Positions 11,312 through 20,260 of a stretch of DNA of 64,000 bases are shown here, piece after piece (within the stretch, counting starts at the first letter, position 1; the number at the start of each line of letters is the position of its first letter). Source of the DNA: Knufia peltigerae (taxonomy: Eukaryota > Ascomycota > Eurotiomycetes > Chaetothyriales > Trichomeriaceae); the NCBI GenBank assembly GCA_030247855.1, contig JAPDRN010000001.1, forward strand, positions 682,001 to 746,000, in the 5' to 3' direction. Under the pieces are notes generated by a model. It was given only the letters and a program-made list of their open reading frames with translations. It did not search any database and had not been told where the DNA came from. A program made the translations under genes and the position numbers.

Positions 11312-12379
11312 ATGCCTGTGAATATCCCACCGTTTCCTTCGGATGTACCAGTAGCCGATATATCTACCGTCGATTTCGACCTTTTGTCCAAGGGAGACCC
11401 AGAGCAAGCACAAATATTGCTGAACTCATGCCAGAATTATGGCTTCTTCTATCTTTCCAATCACCATGTCGATTCTCGTTTCATGTTCAACCTCGCCGAT
11501 GCCGTTTTTTCGCTTCCGCTCGATGAAAAGCTGAAATACGACATGGGAACTACAGGTCACTATTTTGGGTACAAGAGGTCCGGTGCCATGTTCGTCGACG
11601 ACAAAGGGACAAAGGACCACAGCGAGTTCTACAACGTCTCCAAGGACGAGGTATTGGGTATTCAACAATCGGCATCGTCGACGGGCACGAGTTCTTCAAC
11701 TCCATTGAAGCACGATCATCCACAGGTGGTCCTGGATCGGTTCGGTGAACTCACAACTTTTATGAGATCGTGTCACAGTGTGATATACACCATCACGGCG
11801 TCTCTCGGGAAATCCTTGGGCTTATCAGAGGGCCTCCTCGAGTCATTACACAAGCTCGAGAGACCTTCTGTCGACCAGGCACGAGTCACCTGTGCGCCGC
11901 CGATCAAGCCCTCGGGGACCATCACCCTAGGTGAACACACCGACTTTGGAAGTGTCACTGTGCTCTTCAATCAGCTCGGCGGACTTCAGGTGCTGGCTCC
12001 CAACAAGAGAGATTGGGAATATGTCCGCCCTCGACCCGAGTGCGCAGTGATCAATTTGGGGGATAGTCTGATCACATTACTGGGAGGCAGATTGTACAGC
12101 GCAGTGCATCGGGTCGTTGCACCTCCTGGGGAACAAGGTGATTCCGTTCGACACAGCGTGGTTTATTTTTCACGACCGAATTCAGAGGTCAAGTTGCGGG
12201 ATCTCTTCGAGCACCCTTCAGAAAACGACGTGGCGAAATTGGAAAAGTCATCGGGAGAAATCCTGTTGAACGCCGATGACTGGGTGAAGCAACGGGCGAA
12301 GAACTGGAACACTGCACAGTACAAGGACAAGAATTCCTACAAACTGAGTCGAGGCACTGAGCATAATCGAGGATATTGA
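11312..12379 (+). CDS. 2-oxoglutarate/Fe(II)-dependent oxygenase (isopenicillin N synthase-like)
   Basis: Non-haem iron oxygenase of 355 residues, one exon. The N-terminal DIOX_N region begins with VPVADISTVDF and contains CQNYGFFYLSNHH. The jelly-roll core carries the HxD...H iron triad: His209 and Asp211 in GEHTDFGSVTVLF, and His266 in SAVHRVV. Arg280 and Ser282 in RHSVVYFSRP form the 2-oxoglutarate carboxylate clamp. Substrate is unknown; fungal relatives act in secondary metabolism, gibberellin-like and flavonoid chemistry. It is followed after 344 bp by an alpha/beta hydrolase on the same strand, so co-regulation is possible. Confidence 0.92.
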   Translation: MPVNIPPFPSDVPVADISTVDFDLLSKGDPEQAQILLNSCQNYGFFYLSNHHVDSRFMFNLADAVFSLPLDEKLKYDMGTTGHYFGYKRSGAMFVDDKGTKDHSEFYNVSKDEVLGIQQSASSTGTSSSTPLKHDHPQVVLDRFGELTTFMRSCHSVIYTITASLGKSLGLSEGLLESLHKLERPSVDQARVTCAPPIKPSGTITLGEHTDFGSVTVLFNQLGGLQVLAPNKRDWEYVRPRPECAVINLGDSLITLLGGRLYSAVHRVVAPPGEQGDSVRHSVVYFSRPNSEVKLRDLFEHPSENDVAKLEKSSGEILLNADDWVKQRAKNWNTAQYKDKNSYKLSRGTEHNRGY

Positions 12380-12723
12380 GACCCAATGACAGTCAGGACT
12401 ATGGTGTATGCGATCCTGGTTTCTCCTTTTGCTGGGTGGGGTCTATTGGCCGGCGCTGCTTGTTTACTCATCTTTCCGCTGAAGGGTGGAAAAGTACTTA
12501 TCCGCGTATTTGTCACGGGCATTTCTTTTCGATGATTGCTACACGTTCAGTATGCTATCGATTCCAAAATTTCTTGCAAAGCATCGGGGACTTTGTAAAT
12601 CGATTCCTCCGACAGACGACATGTTTTGTGAGGATACTGGGAGTACACATAGGTCCCACGACAGACCTTGCGAGGTCTTGGAGATTCCTCTAGCCACTCC
12701 CACCAACACCCATCGCACTCACC
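12380..12723. other. Short intergenic region
   Basis: 344 bp between two same-strand genes; it must hold the oxygenase 3' UTR and the hydrolase promoter. No motif or repeat stands out. Confidence 0.5.
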
Positions 12724-13503
12724 ATGACAAAACCCGTCCTTCTTCTCGTCCCTGGCGCCTGGCATGAGCCTTCTTGCTTCTCCCTCCTGGCGACCTATCT
12801 AGTCAAACACGGCTACGTGGTCGAAGGTATATCTTTACCCTCGGTAAATTCATCTCCACCACATCCCAACTTTGATGGAGATGTCGACGCAATTGCATCA
12901 ACAATCCAGAAACACGCCGACCAGGGTTCGGATATTGTCGTCTTCTTCCATTCCTACGGCGGAATTCCAGGCAGCTCCGCTTGTCGGGGCCTTTTGAAGA
13001 GCGACCGTGATGCCCGAGGCAAACCAGGCGGCGTCACTCACCTCATCTTCTGCGCCGCGCACGCCGTCGACGAAGGTGTATCTGTCATGGACAATCTCGG
13101 CGGCGAACCATTGCCATGGTTCAACCTCTCAGAGGACCGTAAGAGATCGGTCCTCGCCGACGAAATGTCTGCCGAGCTGTTCTACAACGACATCGACGAC
13201 GACGAGGTCCTTGCCGAGTTGGTGCGGAACGTCAAGCCACAGAGCTACGGCGCATTCTGGAGCAAGAGCACGTATGCCGCCTGGATGGATGTGGACAGCA
13301 CGTACGTTCACTGCGAGAGGGACAAGGCGATGCCCGTGGGTTACCAGAGACGGATGGTCGCAGATGGGAGGCGGGCGGTTGAAGAGAGAGGTGCAAAGGG
13401 GAGGATGCACCATGTCACGCTGGATGCAGGTCATAGCCCCTTCGTGAGCCGCCCAGAGGAGGTAGGGATGATTGTGCGAAGGGTCGCGGGCGAGAAGGTG
13501 TAG
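12724..13503 (+). CDS. Alpha/beta hydrolase (AB_hydrolase_6-like esterase)
   Basis: Soluble serine hydrolase of 259 residues, one exon. The N-terminal strand and oxyanion loop read KPVLLLVPGAWHEPSCF. The nucleophile elbow is HSYGG with Ser77, and the catalytic His is His237 in DAGHSPFVSRPEE near the C-terminus. The sequence resembles salicylate-esterase-like small hydrolases common in fungal genomes and tailoring clusters. No signal peptide is present, so it is probably cytosolic. Tandem to the 2OG oxygenase. The ester or amide substrate is not known. Confidence 0.88.
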   Translation: MTKPVLLLVPGAWHEPSCFSLLATYLVKHGYVVEGISLPSVNSSPPHPNFDGDVDAIASTIQKHADQGSDIVVFFHSYGGIPGSSACRGLLKSDRDARGKPGGVTHLIFCAAHAVDEGVSVMDNLGGEPLPWFNLSEDRKRSVLADEMSAELFYNDIDDDEVLAELVRNVKPQSYGAFWSKSTYAAWMDVDSTYVHCERDKAMPVGYQRRMVADGRRAVEERGAKGRMHHVTLDAGHSPFVSRPEEVGMIVRRVAGEKV

Positions 13504-13974
13504 TCCCAGTCAAAGGATGACGGAGGAGAGAAGGGTCTTTGGCAACACCGGAACAGGAAGATGGAGAGGATCAAGGCCGACACCAAAGTCGACTTTAAAA
13601 AAAAACGAATCCATTCACCTTGTCAAGACATCAAGTTGAAATTTATCTCATCATGGCGTGCTAATCGTCCAAATAGTTACGCTTGCAGCACTCTTCGCGG
13701 ACGTCGCGCCCGTACGTGATGCTGAAAGAGTAATAGTAACGCAGAGATGTCTTGATTAGCCACTTCTTGGGTTGAAGATTTATGTACAGACAGCCCTGTA
13801 CTAAACCAGGCCTTCTCGGAAGGCTATGTCACCGCTTCTCTATGCGTATAGGTGGCTCAATGTTTGAGAAGATGCTTAGAAATGACAAGTCACTGTCTTC
13901 AGATGCCCGATGAAACGGGTTGTTGAGGGTCTCAACGGAATGCAACGCGTTTAATCTTGTAACCCTTCGACCTT
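13504..13974. other. Convergent intergenic region
   Basis: 471 bp between the hydrolase stop and the minus-strand HET gene stop. It contains a run of nine A residues near 13599 but no gene, RNA or repeat that I can support. Confidence 0.5.
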
Positions 13975-15242
13975 TCAACGGCGACCGTATAGCTTTAGCG
14001 CCAGTTGTTCACCCAGTTCGCGACCAAGGGTGAGTTCCATGGTAACGTCGGAACCCACATCGGCCGGGACGAGGAATGACACACATGATGGAACGACCTG
14101 CTCTCCTGCCATCTCCCTCCTGTACAGGTTGCCTGCCTTCAGCGCAGCCAACAAATCAACGGCCCCGGAGAATATGCTATTGATGCCCGCCTCGTTGAAC
14201 TTATTTATACATATCGTGGAATTTGAGCTTACGGTGCTGCCGTTGGATAGTATGACTGTTCGCTTCCCTTCTTCCACCCCGAGATTAGCACCAGTTATTG
14301 TGCATATGATGTCTGACGATGTGGGTCCCGCCATCTGGAGGGCAAGAACACAGTCCGCTGTTGGATCCTGGGGAATCGACATTCTGACACAATTTGTCCT
14401 TTCGATAGGGCCGTCTTCTCCTCGAAGAGACTCGCGAGGGTCTATAAATCTCACCAGTCAGAGTCTTGTTATCAATATGGGGATGATGTGGTAAGCTTGC
14501 CTCGCCTCTCGCGCTCTGTCTGCTCCTCAATGGCATTCTGCAACCGGTCCCATGCGTGCTTCTCGCCTTCTCCATAGATCAGGGGGATGGAGACTTCGAA
14601 GATACCCAACAGCGAATAAGCTTTGTCTTCTGGTTCCATTGTGTGGCGCTTGGCCGCCCATTGAAATCTTTGCTCGACACTGTAGCGCTTCAAGCCCAGC
14701 CCCTGCAGGGCCAGAGACGGAATCTCCGTCACCTCGTGGAGAAGATTCAGCAAACTCTCCTTGTCTCCTAGCTTCTGACCTTCTCGGGAGAAGAACTCGA
14801 CGACTTGGGGAGCTAGAAGCTCCTGCAGTGTCCAGCCTCTGTAGAACCACCGGCTTTTGCGGAATGCTTCTTCCCACACCTCGCGGTCAGCTCCTGATGA
14901 CGTCGAAACATCTGCGAGGTACACGTAGCATTTTTCTGCGTTGCGATACCATTGGAACATTGAATTAATGGCCTTAGATACCTCCTCACTGCTTCCTCGG
15001 TCGATGCAGCAAGTGTCGACCCAGAAATACTCGAGACCGTCTGTTCGTGCCTGTGTTCCGCAGAATTCAATTTTACGATATCCTGGCTTGTTATTGCCAG
15101 AGTGCTCCGACATGTCTTTGAACGTGACTTCGCCGCTAGGTTCTTCCCACGTATGCGAGAGCACGGCGTATTTGGGTGCTTGGAGCTCGGAGCACAGCGT
15201 CAGACGAGGCTGGCCATCTGAGTCGAGACGTAAGAGGTGCAT
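13975..15242 (-). CDS. HET-domain (heterokaryon incompatibility) protein with an unassigned C-terminal domain
   Basis: Fungal non-self recognition and cell-death type protein of 402 residues. Exon 1 is 15242-14501 and exon 2 is 14441-13975. The 59-nt intron begins with GC (AG/GCAAGC) and ends TATAG, and the join is in frame. The HET domain shows YAVLSHTWEEPSGEVTFKD, WVDTCCIDRGSSEEVSKAIN, a conserved block CYVYLADV, and RGWTLQELLAP, then SLLGIFEVSIPLIYGEGE. After it come about 155 residues of beta-rich sequence containing ILSNGSTVSSNSTICINKF and VDLLAALKAGNLYRRE, which I cannot place. There are no NACHT or WD repeats. The start MHLLRLDSDGQ is typical of HET proteins. Confidence 0.85.
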
Positions 15243-15612
15243 CGTTGGGAGGTTCTGGCTTGCAAACAAGGGAGGATAGGGGCACGAAAGGTTGGAATGT
15301 TCCCTGCGGCAAATCGAGAGTGGTGGAGGGAATGGATTTGGAAGATCTTGAAGGAGATTAAGACTTCTGCGTTGTTGTGAACCTAGTTTCGAGCCAAGCC
15401 AGGGAAGTGACAGTTTGCATGCCAAAGTTACACAAAAGACGAGGGTGAAACAGCACAGCCACGGCTCCAAGTTGGGGGGGTTGGTCCTTGTTCAGGCCAA
15501 ATCCAAATCATCACGAGCTCAGCCTTGAAACAAAAGAACCGAGAACTTTGGTAAGGTCGGTTTTGGTGATGGTACTTTGTATCAACCACCGTTATGTACC
15601 TGTTCTGCCGCT
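15243..15612. other. Intergenic region upstream of the HET gene
   Basis: 370 bp between the HET gene start and the epoxide hydrolase stop, both on the minus strand. An open frame continues upstream of the HET ATG but does not resemble a protein family and was not used. Confidence 0.5.
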
Positions 15613-17313
15613 CTAAGATTTCCAAACTTGACCAACAAAAGTCTCGAGATCCTCCATGAACTCCTTGGGTTGTTCCAACGCAGCAAAATGACCACCTCGC
15701 TCGTGGCATTTGCGCCAGACCAAGTTTCCCGTCGTAGCAACCCAATCGATCGGGATCGGAATGAGTTCCTTTGCAAAGTAAGAATACCCCAAGGGGATCT
15801 TGATGTGGTATCTCGGATCATCGTGAGGGAGGGGGTTTGGTCCGTATGACTAATTGTCCGACCACCGAGATCTCATGGTCAGCATATCGTTTGTGTGTGT
15901 GTGTGTGTGTCGAATTGAATGTGTTGTATTAGGAAAAGACGAGGTCAAGTAGAGTGAGTGGACATAGGACTTACATGACGATATGACCACAAGCTACTGT
16001 GTGCAGATCTGGTGAGCCAGTACAAACTGACGGATTCGAGGATGGTGTTTAGGGGAAGAGGACTGTCAACCCAAGCTAGAAACTTTTCACCGATCCTGTT
16101 TCAGTGGTGTGTCTTGGGTTAGTTGGTGATTGTGGGTGATTTGCTTCCGTGGAGTATCATTTTGAGACGTGGTGAAAGACATACCAAGACAAGAGCGCGA
16201 GAGGGCTACTGCTCAAGGCGAAGCCGATCGTGCTCGGTTTCGTGGCGTGTTCGAGCGCGTATGCCGTCTCGGTTGCTTTCCAGGACTCTAGACGTTTGAG
16301 TCCGTCTTGTTCGATCGAGGACAATTTCGAGTCGTCTGTCGCCGAGGCGGGACGGGTCATGGCGCAAAAGTTGACTACACATTGTGAGGTCAGCAGGAAA
16401 AAATTGGCAGAGGTGGAGTTATATCGCTGCGCCTAAAGTCATGACACAATTGTGACAGGGGAAAAGGAGAGGGTGGTGATAAACGTACGATGTATAGCTG
16501 TGAGAGGATTGTCAGCGGTTGAGTACCAACAAGGAATGGAAGTGTCTGTGGACCGTCTCACCTTTACACGCCTCATGATCAACCGCTATGATTCTGGAAA
16601 CTCTGGATCCCACGTCGCCACCCTGAGCGACGTAGCCAGTTCCAAAGCCTATTTGTTTCATCAGACTGTCCACGATGCGGGCCACGTCCACCTGGCTGAT
16701 GTCGTTACTGAGTTTGGGAATCCCTGAGAGTGTGAATCCAGGTAAACTCGGAATGACAAGATGAAACGGTAGAGTCTCGGGAGTGTATTTCTGTCTGAAG
16801 AGTTCCAACATTGGCAAGAACTCAAGAAATGACCCTGGCCATCCGTGCAGAAGGACAACAGGGACCGCGTCAGGTTTGTTCGAGAACAGTGCGGCAAAGT
16901 GGACATTGAATGTCCCGATCTTGTCTCGGATGGGGACTTGGAAGTTTGGGAACGAATTGACTCGATTCTCGGTGGCTCTCCTGGGAGATATCAAAAGGCA
17001 TCAACAGGAAAGTTCTCTCTCGAGTGCAGAAAGTTGTTGTGCCTCCACAGACGGCCGAAAAGAAAAAGAAACAAACTCACCAGTCAAATTCAGTCTCCCA
17101 TACACGCTTGGCTTCGATCAACCAGTCTCGTCGGATACCCAGGTGGTTGTCGCCGTTTGGCAGGGAGTTTTCGTAAATGGGACCGGCGACGGGGCTGAAT
17201 TTGAGCAGTTCCTGCATCTGCTTGATATCCTCGTCAGGGACGTGTAGCTCGTACTCGTGAATGTCCGAGGCGGCATTCGCTGGCAATTTGCCAAACGGTT
17301 TCGACGGAGCCAT
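15613..17313 (-). CDS. Epoxide hydrolase (juvenile-hormone/microsomal type, EHN + alpha/beta hydrolase)
   Basis: Opens epoxides to diols. Exons 17313-17081, 16980-16562, 16497-16489, 16374-16185, 16095-15975 and 15849-15613 join to 402 residues, the usual length. The N-terminal EHN lid has YELHVPDEDIKQMQELL and GIRRDWLIEAKRVWETEFDW. The core shows the oxyanion motif HGWPGS, nucleophile Asp200 in AQGGDVGS and catalytic His378 in RGGHFAALEQP. Exon 3 is only 9 nt (CTATACATC); it supplies most of the KAIHLNF motif, which argues that it is real. No signal peptide is seen, so a soluble form is likely. Detoxification or secondary-metabolite tailoring is plausible. Confidence 0.92.
15892..15910 (+). 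repeat. TG dinucleotide microsatellite
   Basis: About nine TG units in the last intron (15974-15850) of the epoxide hydrolase gene. On the coding strand this reads as a CA tract. Confidence 0.85.
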
Positions 17314-18852
17314 TGTGGTTGGTCTTTTTGAGATCTGGAGTGCTAGAAGAGTCGACAACAGTTGCTTTGGGGGGCTCGTCAACGAGTAGAGTAATACAAT
17401 TACGACTTGTTGGTGTAATATGATCAAGAAATGTATCTGTGTCAGTTTGTTGCGCGAGGTTGTCTCAGAGGTCCGACCGAGTCGACTGACGGTTCGCCCT
17501 GTATATCACCGACTGCTTACATCGGAAAGTGAACAAACCATGGCAGGTAATATAATGGATATCATAGTCAGTCCGAGAGTGACGTCTCACACTTTCAGCC
17601 CTAGGCCAAAGTCAAGTCAGACTGCATGACGTGCGAAAGGGCGGGTAAGAAGTTGGCCGGATTGATGGCACGGTACTTTTACCATATGTAAGCAACCTCC
17701 CTCGGCATCAGCTTCGAATACGCGCCCTCACAGAAGGTCTCTTCGTGGTGGTTACCTAATCAAAGCCGGTCATTGCCCCTGTGGCAGAGAGCCCCACCAA
17801 GGCTGGGAGCTTGCTGTCCTGTTCGCCTGGCCAACAAGTAACGAGCGCATGGAGGGCAAGCTTGATGATTAAAAACAGCATTTCTCGGGAGTACTTTCTG
17901 GCCTCGTTCACCTTTAATCATTAGTGTATATTATTGACCTCAGACTCACATACCCGGGATGAGATTTCGCTGGGCAAAGGGGTGTCAAGCTTCATACCGC
18001 TAACCTGAATCAAGAATGGCACGTGTTCTGGGCGAGAACTGAGCAAAAGGTTTTTTCACTCACGATTCCCGAAGGGGGGACCATGGCATTCTCTAGCGGG
18101 CAGTAGATTTCAGGCCAGGGCAAAGCACATGTTTTTTAGGGGGTGTTTCACACCGGGCATCCGTCGGGGTGTGCAATCGAATTGTGTACCGTTCACGAAC
18201 CTCGAGATTGCAGTGTAACCTGAACGAGGCTGCGCTAACAAGCACAGACACAGGCATGTGCAACGGGGGTTTGGCTCACAGTCCTCGCCAGTTCCCAAAC
18301 ACTGGGGGATCGAGTAGCTAGTAGTAACTCCCCTTCTGTGCGAGGCGTACTGAGGGTTTCCAATGTACAAAATACCTCTGTCGGGTGAGCGGGTTTCCCA
18401 CCTACGTCCCTCAATTTTACTGTTATGCTAAGACTGCCACCCCCTTCCAAGAACTCCCGCCTAGGCCCGAGCTGTGGACAGTTTCTTCTGGTCATCAGGT
18501 TCTCGTCCACTTAACGCTAAGACCTCTTCGCAATTGCCATGCCCCTCCAAAAACCTCGGCACGAGCTGGGCGAAGCCAGAGAAAACGTGTACCAAGTTGA
18601 GTTGGCCACAATTCAAGTATTCCGTGCAAATATTGGTTCTTGTTAAACGTCAGCCTTTCAAGACACTTCCTTCACTGATTCACAAAACTGCCTTGCGATA
18701 GAACCAGTCACTGCCTATAGATATCCGTCTTCTACCACAGATCAGTCCCTTGCATGTAGAGATACATACCTAATATATATTGCCCGACATCAACCTTAAC
18801 ACACCGACACAACTCCGAACCCACCAAAGCTCACCAAATCACACACATCACC
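17314..18852. other. Divergent intergenic region, 1.5 kb
   Basis: Upstream of both the minus-strand epoxide hydrolase and the plus-strand SET-domain gene. Short frames occur on both strands without motifs. A CT/CA-rich stretch lies just before the SET gene ATG, as is common in fungal 5' leaders. I see no transposon ends or RNA gene. Confidence 0.5.
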
Positions 18853-19561
18853 ATGAAAGATACCACCTCAAACCTCTCGTCCATCATGCGAGTGAACCAA
18901 CGAGAAGGCTTCCATACTTCCTACAGCTCGTCCCTCGTCTCGCTTGCTCCAGGTGCTCTCGTAAGTCTCCGTTCCGTCGGCCTGCTCCAAGAAGCAACAA
19001 GAAACCACACAAAATTCCTTCCAATCCGATCAGCCAGAACATAAATCTTGTGTAGCTCTTTTTTTGTCCGCCTCGACAACGACAAAACCAACCAATAAGA
19101 CTGACACTGACACCGAAAACCAGTTTGCTCGCACTACTTGCCCACCCATGACGCTCACGTCCACTGCACGTTGGTCGTCGGTGCAAGTTTCGGAGAATCA
19201 GCACATTGAACTAAACACCGACTTGGTCTTCATCAACCACAGCTGTGAACCGAGTCTGGAATTCCACGTCGTCTCGGACTCAAATGATCAACCGGTCATC
19301 GAGCTTCGCGTGGCCAAACGGGTCAATGAAAATGGTCGCCCCAAGGGACTCAGTGTCGGCGACGAACTGACCTTCTTTTACCCCAGCACCGAGTGGGAGA
19401 TGCAGCAATCCTTCAAGTGTCTTTGCGGGACAAAGTCCTGTCACGGTGAGATTCGAGGGGCAAAGTACATGACGCCGGGGCAGTTGAGGGGGTATTTTAT
19501 CAATGCCCACATTGAGGACTTGAGAAGTGTTCCTAATGGTGATGAGAAGAAGGGAGCGTAG
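18853..19561 (+). CDS. Small SET / post-SET domain protein
   Basis: Exons 18853-18960 and 19124-19561 give 181 residues. The C-terminal two thirds carry late SET-domain motifs: LVFINHSCEPSLEFHV (the NHSC motif of the cofactor-binding knot), GDELTFFYPSTEWEM (the catalytic-Tyr region) and a post-SET-like zinc motif CLCGTKSCHGEIRG. The early SET strands and the I-SET insert seem absent or very short. It may therefore be a minimal methyltransferase or an inactive relative, as is common among short fungal SET proteins. The start is preceded by a good ACCATGA context. It converges on the S33 peptidase gene. Confidence 0.78.
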
Positions 19562-20260
19562 GTAGTGGACAAAGATAGGGAGAGATATTGACCTGGCGGT
19601 TGATATTAAGACTGCTCTCTGTGTAGTGAAGTCAAGTCATGCGCCCTTCACAACACATCAACACCTCATTGGGCGCAAAACTGATATATCCGCATACACA
19701 CACATTCACAGCTCCAAAAAAATGTTCACTTGATATGTTATGATTTTCAAATGTTGTTCAACAATGGGACTCGTGATCTGAACACAAAAGGCCTTCCTTC
19801 ATAGTACCCAGAATCCCTTCTGGAGTTCATTAGCGCAATGCCTACCAGCATGTCGCCTGTGACCTTTAGCAATATTCTGGAGAGAGTCGGGAGTAATGGG
19901 TGGTAGGGTTCGAGTCGCATCGGTGTTGCCCCTTTAAAAATCAGGCTGCCTGGTTTTCTATTCCCACAATCCCTTCGGGGGTTGTGGGATGAGTTTTTGT
20001 TTTGTTCGCTAAGAGATATCTCGTTGATTCACTCACATGTTGCTGCTGAAAGGCAACTCAAAATCAAGATCATCATTGAAGGGACAAGGCTGTGTCGTTG
20101 AGGACTACCCATTGTATCGCCAGACATCTCAACGATGGTCATGAAACTCCTCCTCATAAAAGCTGTATCTCGAAGAGTGCATCGTGACAGATGACCCACG
20201 GACGATCTTTCTTCCTCTCTACCGATCGATATCCCGGTCATTTCCTTCAAGGTGCAATCA
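19562..20260. other. Convergent intergenic region
   Basis: About 700 bp between the SET gene stop and the peptidase stop. It contains a strong hairpin (described separately) and, about 45 bp before it, GGTTCGAGTCG at about 19908, which resembles a Pol III B-box. No tRNA fold could be drawn around it. Confidence 0.5.
19962..19989 (+). other. 12-bp hairpin with UUCG tetraloop followed by a T-rich run
   Basis: Left arm TCCCACAATCCC (19962-19973), loop TTCG, right arm GGGGTTGTGGGA (19978-19989). All 12 positions pair in RNA, with one U-G wobble, and the closing C(UUCG)G is the exceptionally stable tetraloop. TTTTTGTTTT follows about five bases later. It lies between two convergent genes. It could mark a 3' end or a small structured RNA; function is not known. 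Confidence 0.6.

Noticed and set aside
15243..15470. N-terminal extension of the HET protein frame
   Set aside because: The extra ~76 codons do not resemble HET proteins, which normally start with a short M-x-L-L-x-L segment as at 15242.
19895..19935. tRNA candidate around GGTTCGAGTCG
   Set aside because: The T-loop-like box is present, but the flanking bases do not form a T-stem or acceptor stem and no good A-box lies upstream.
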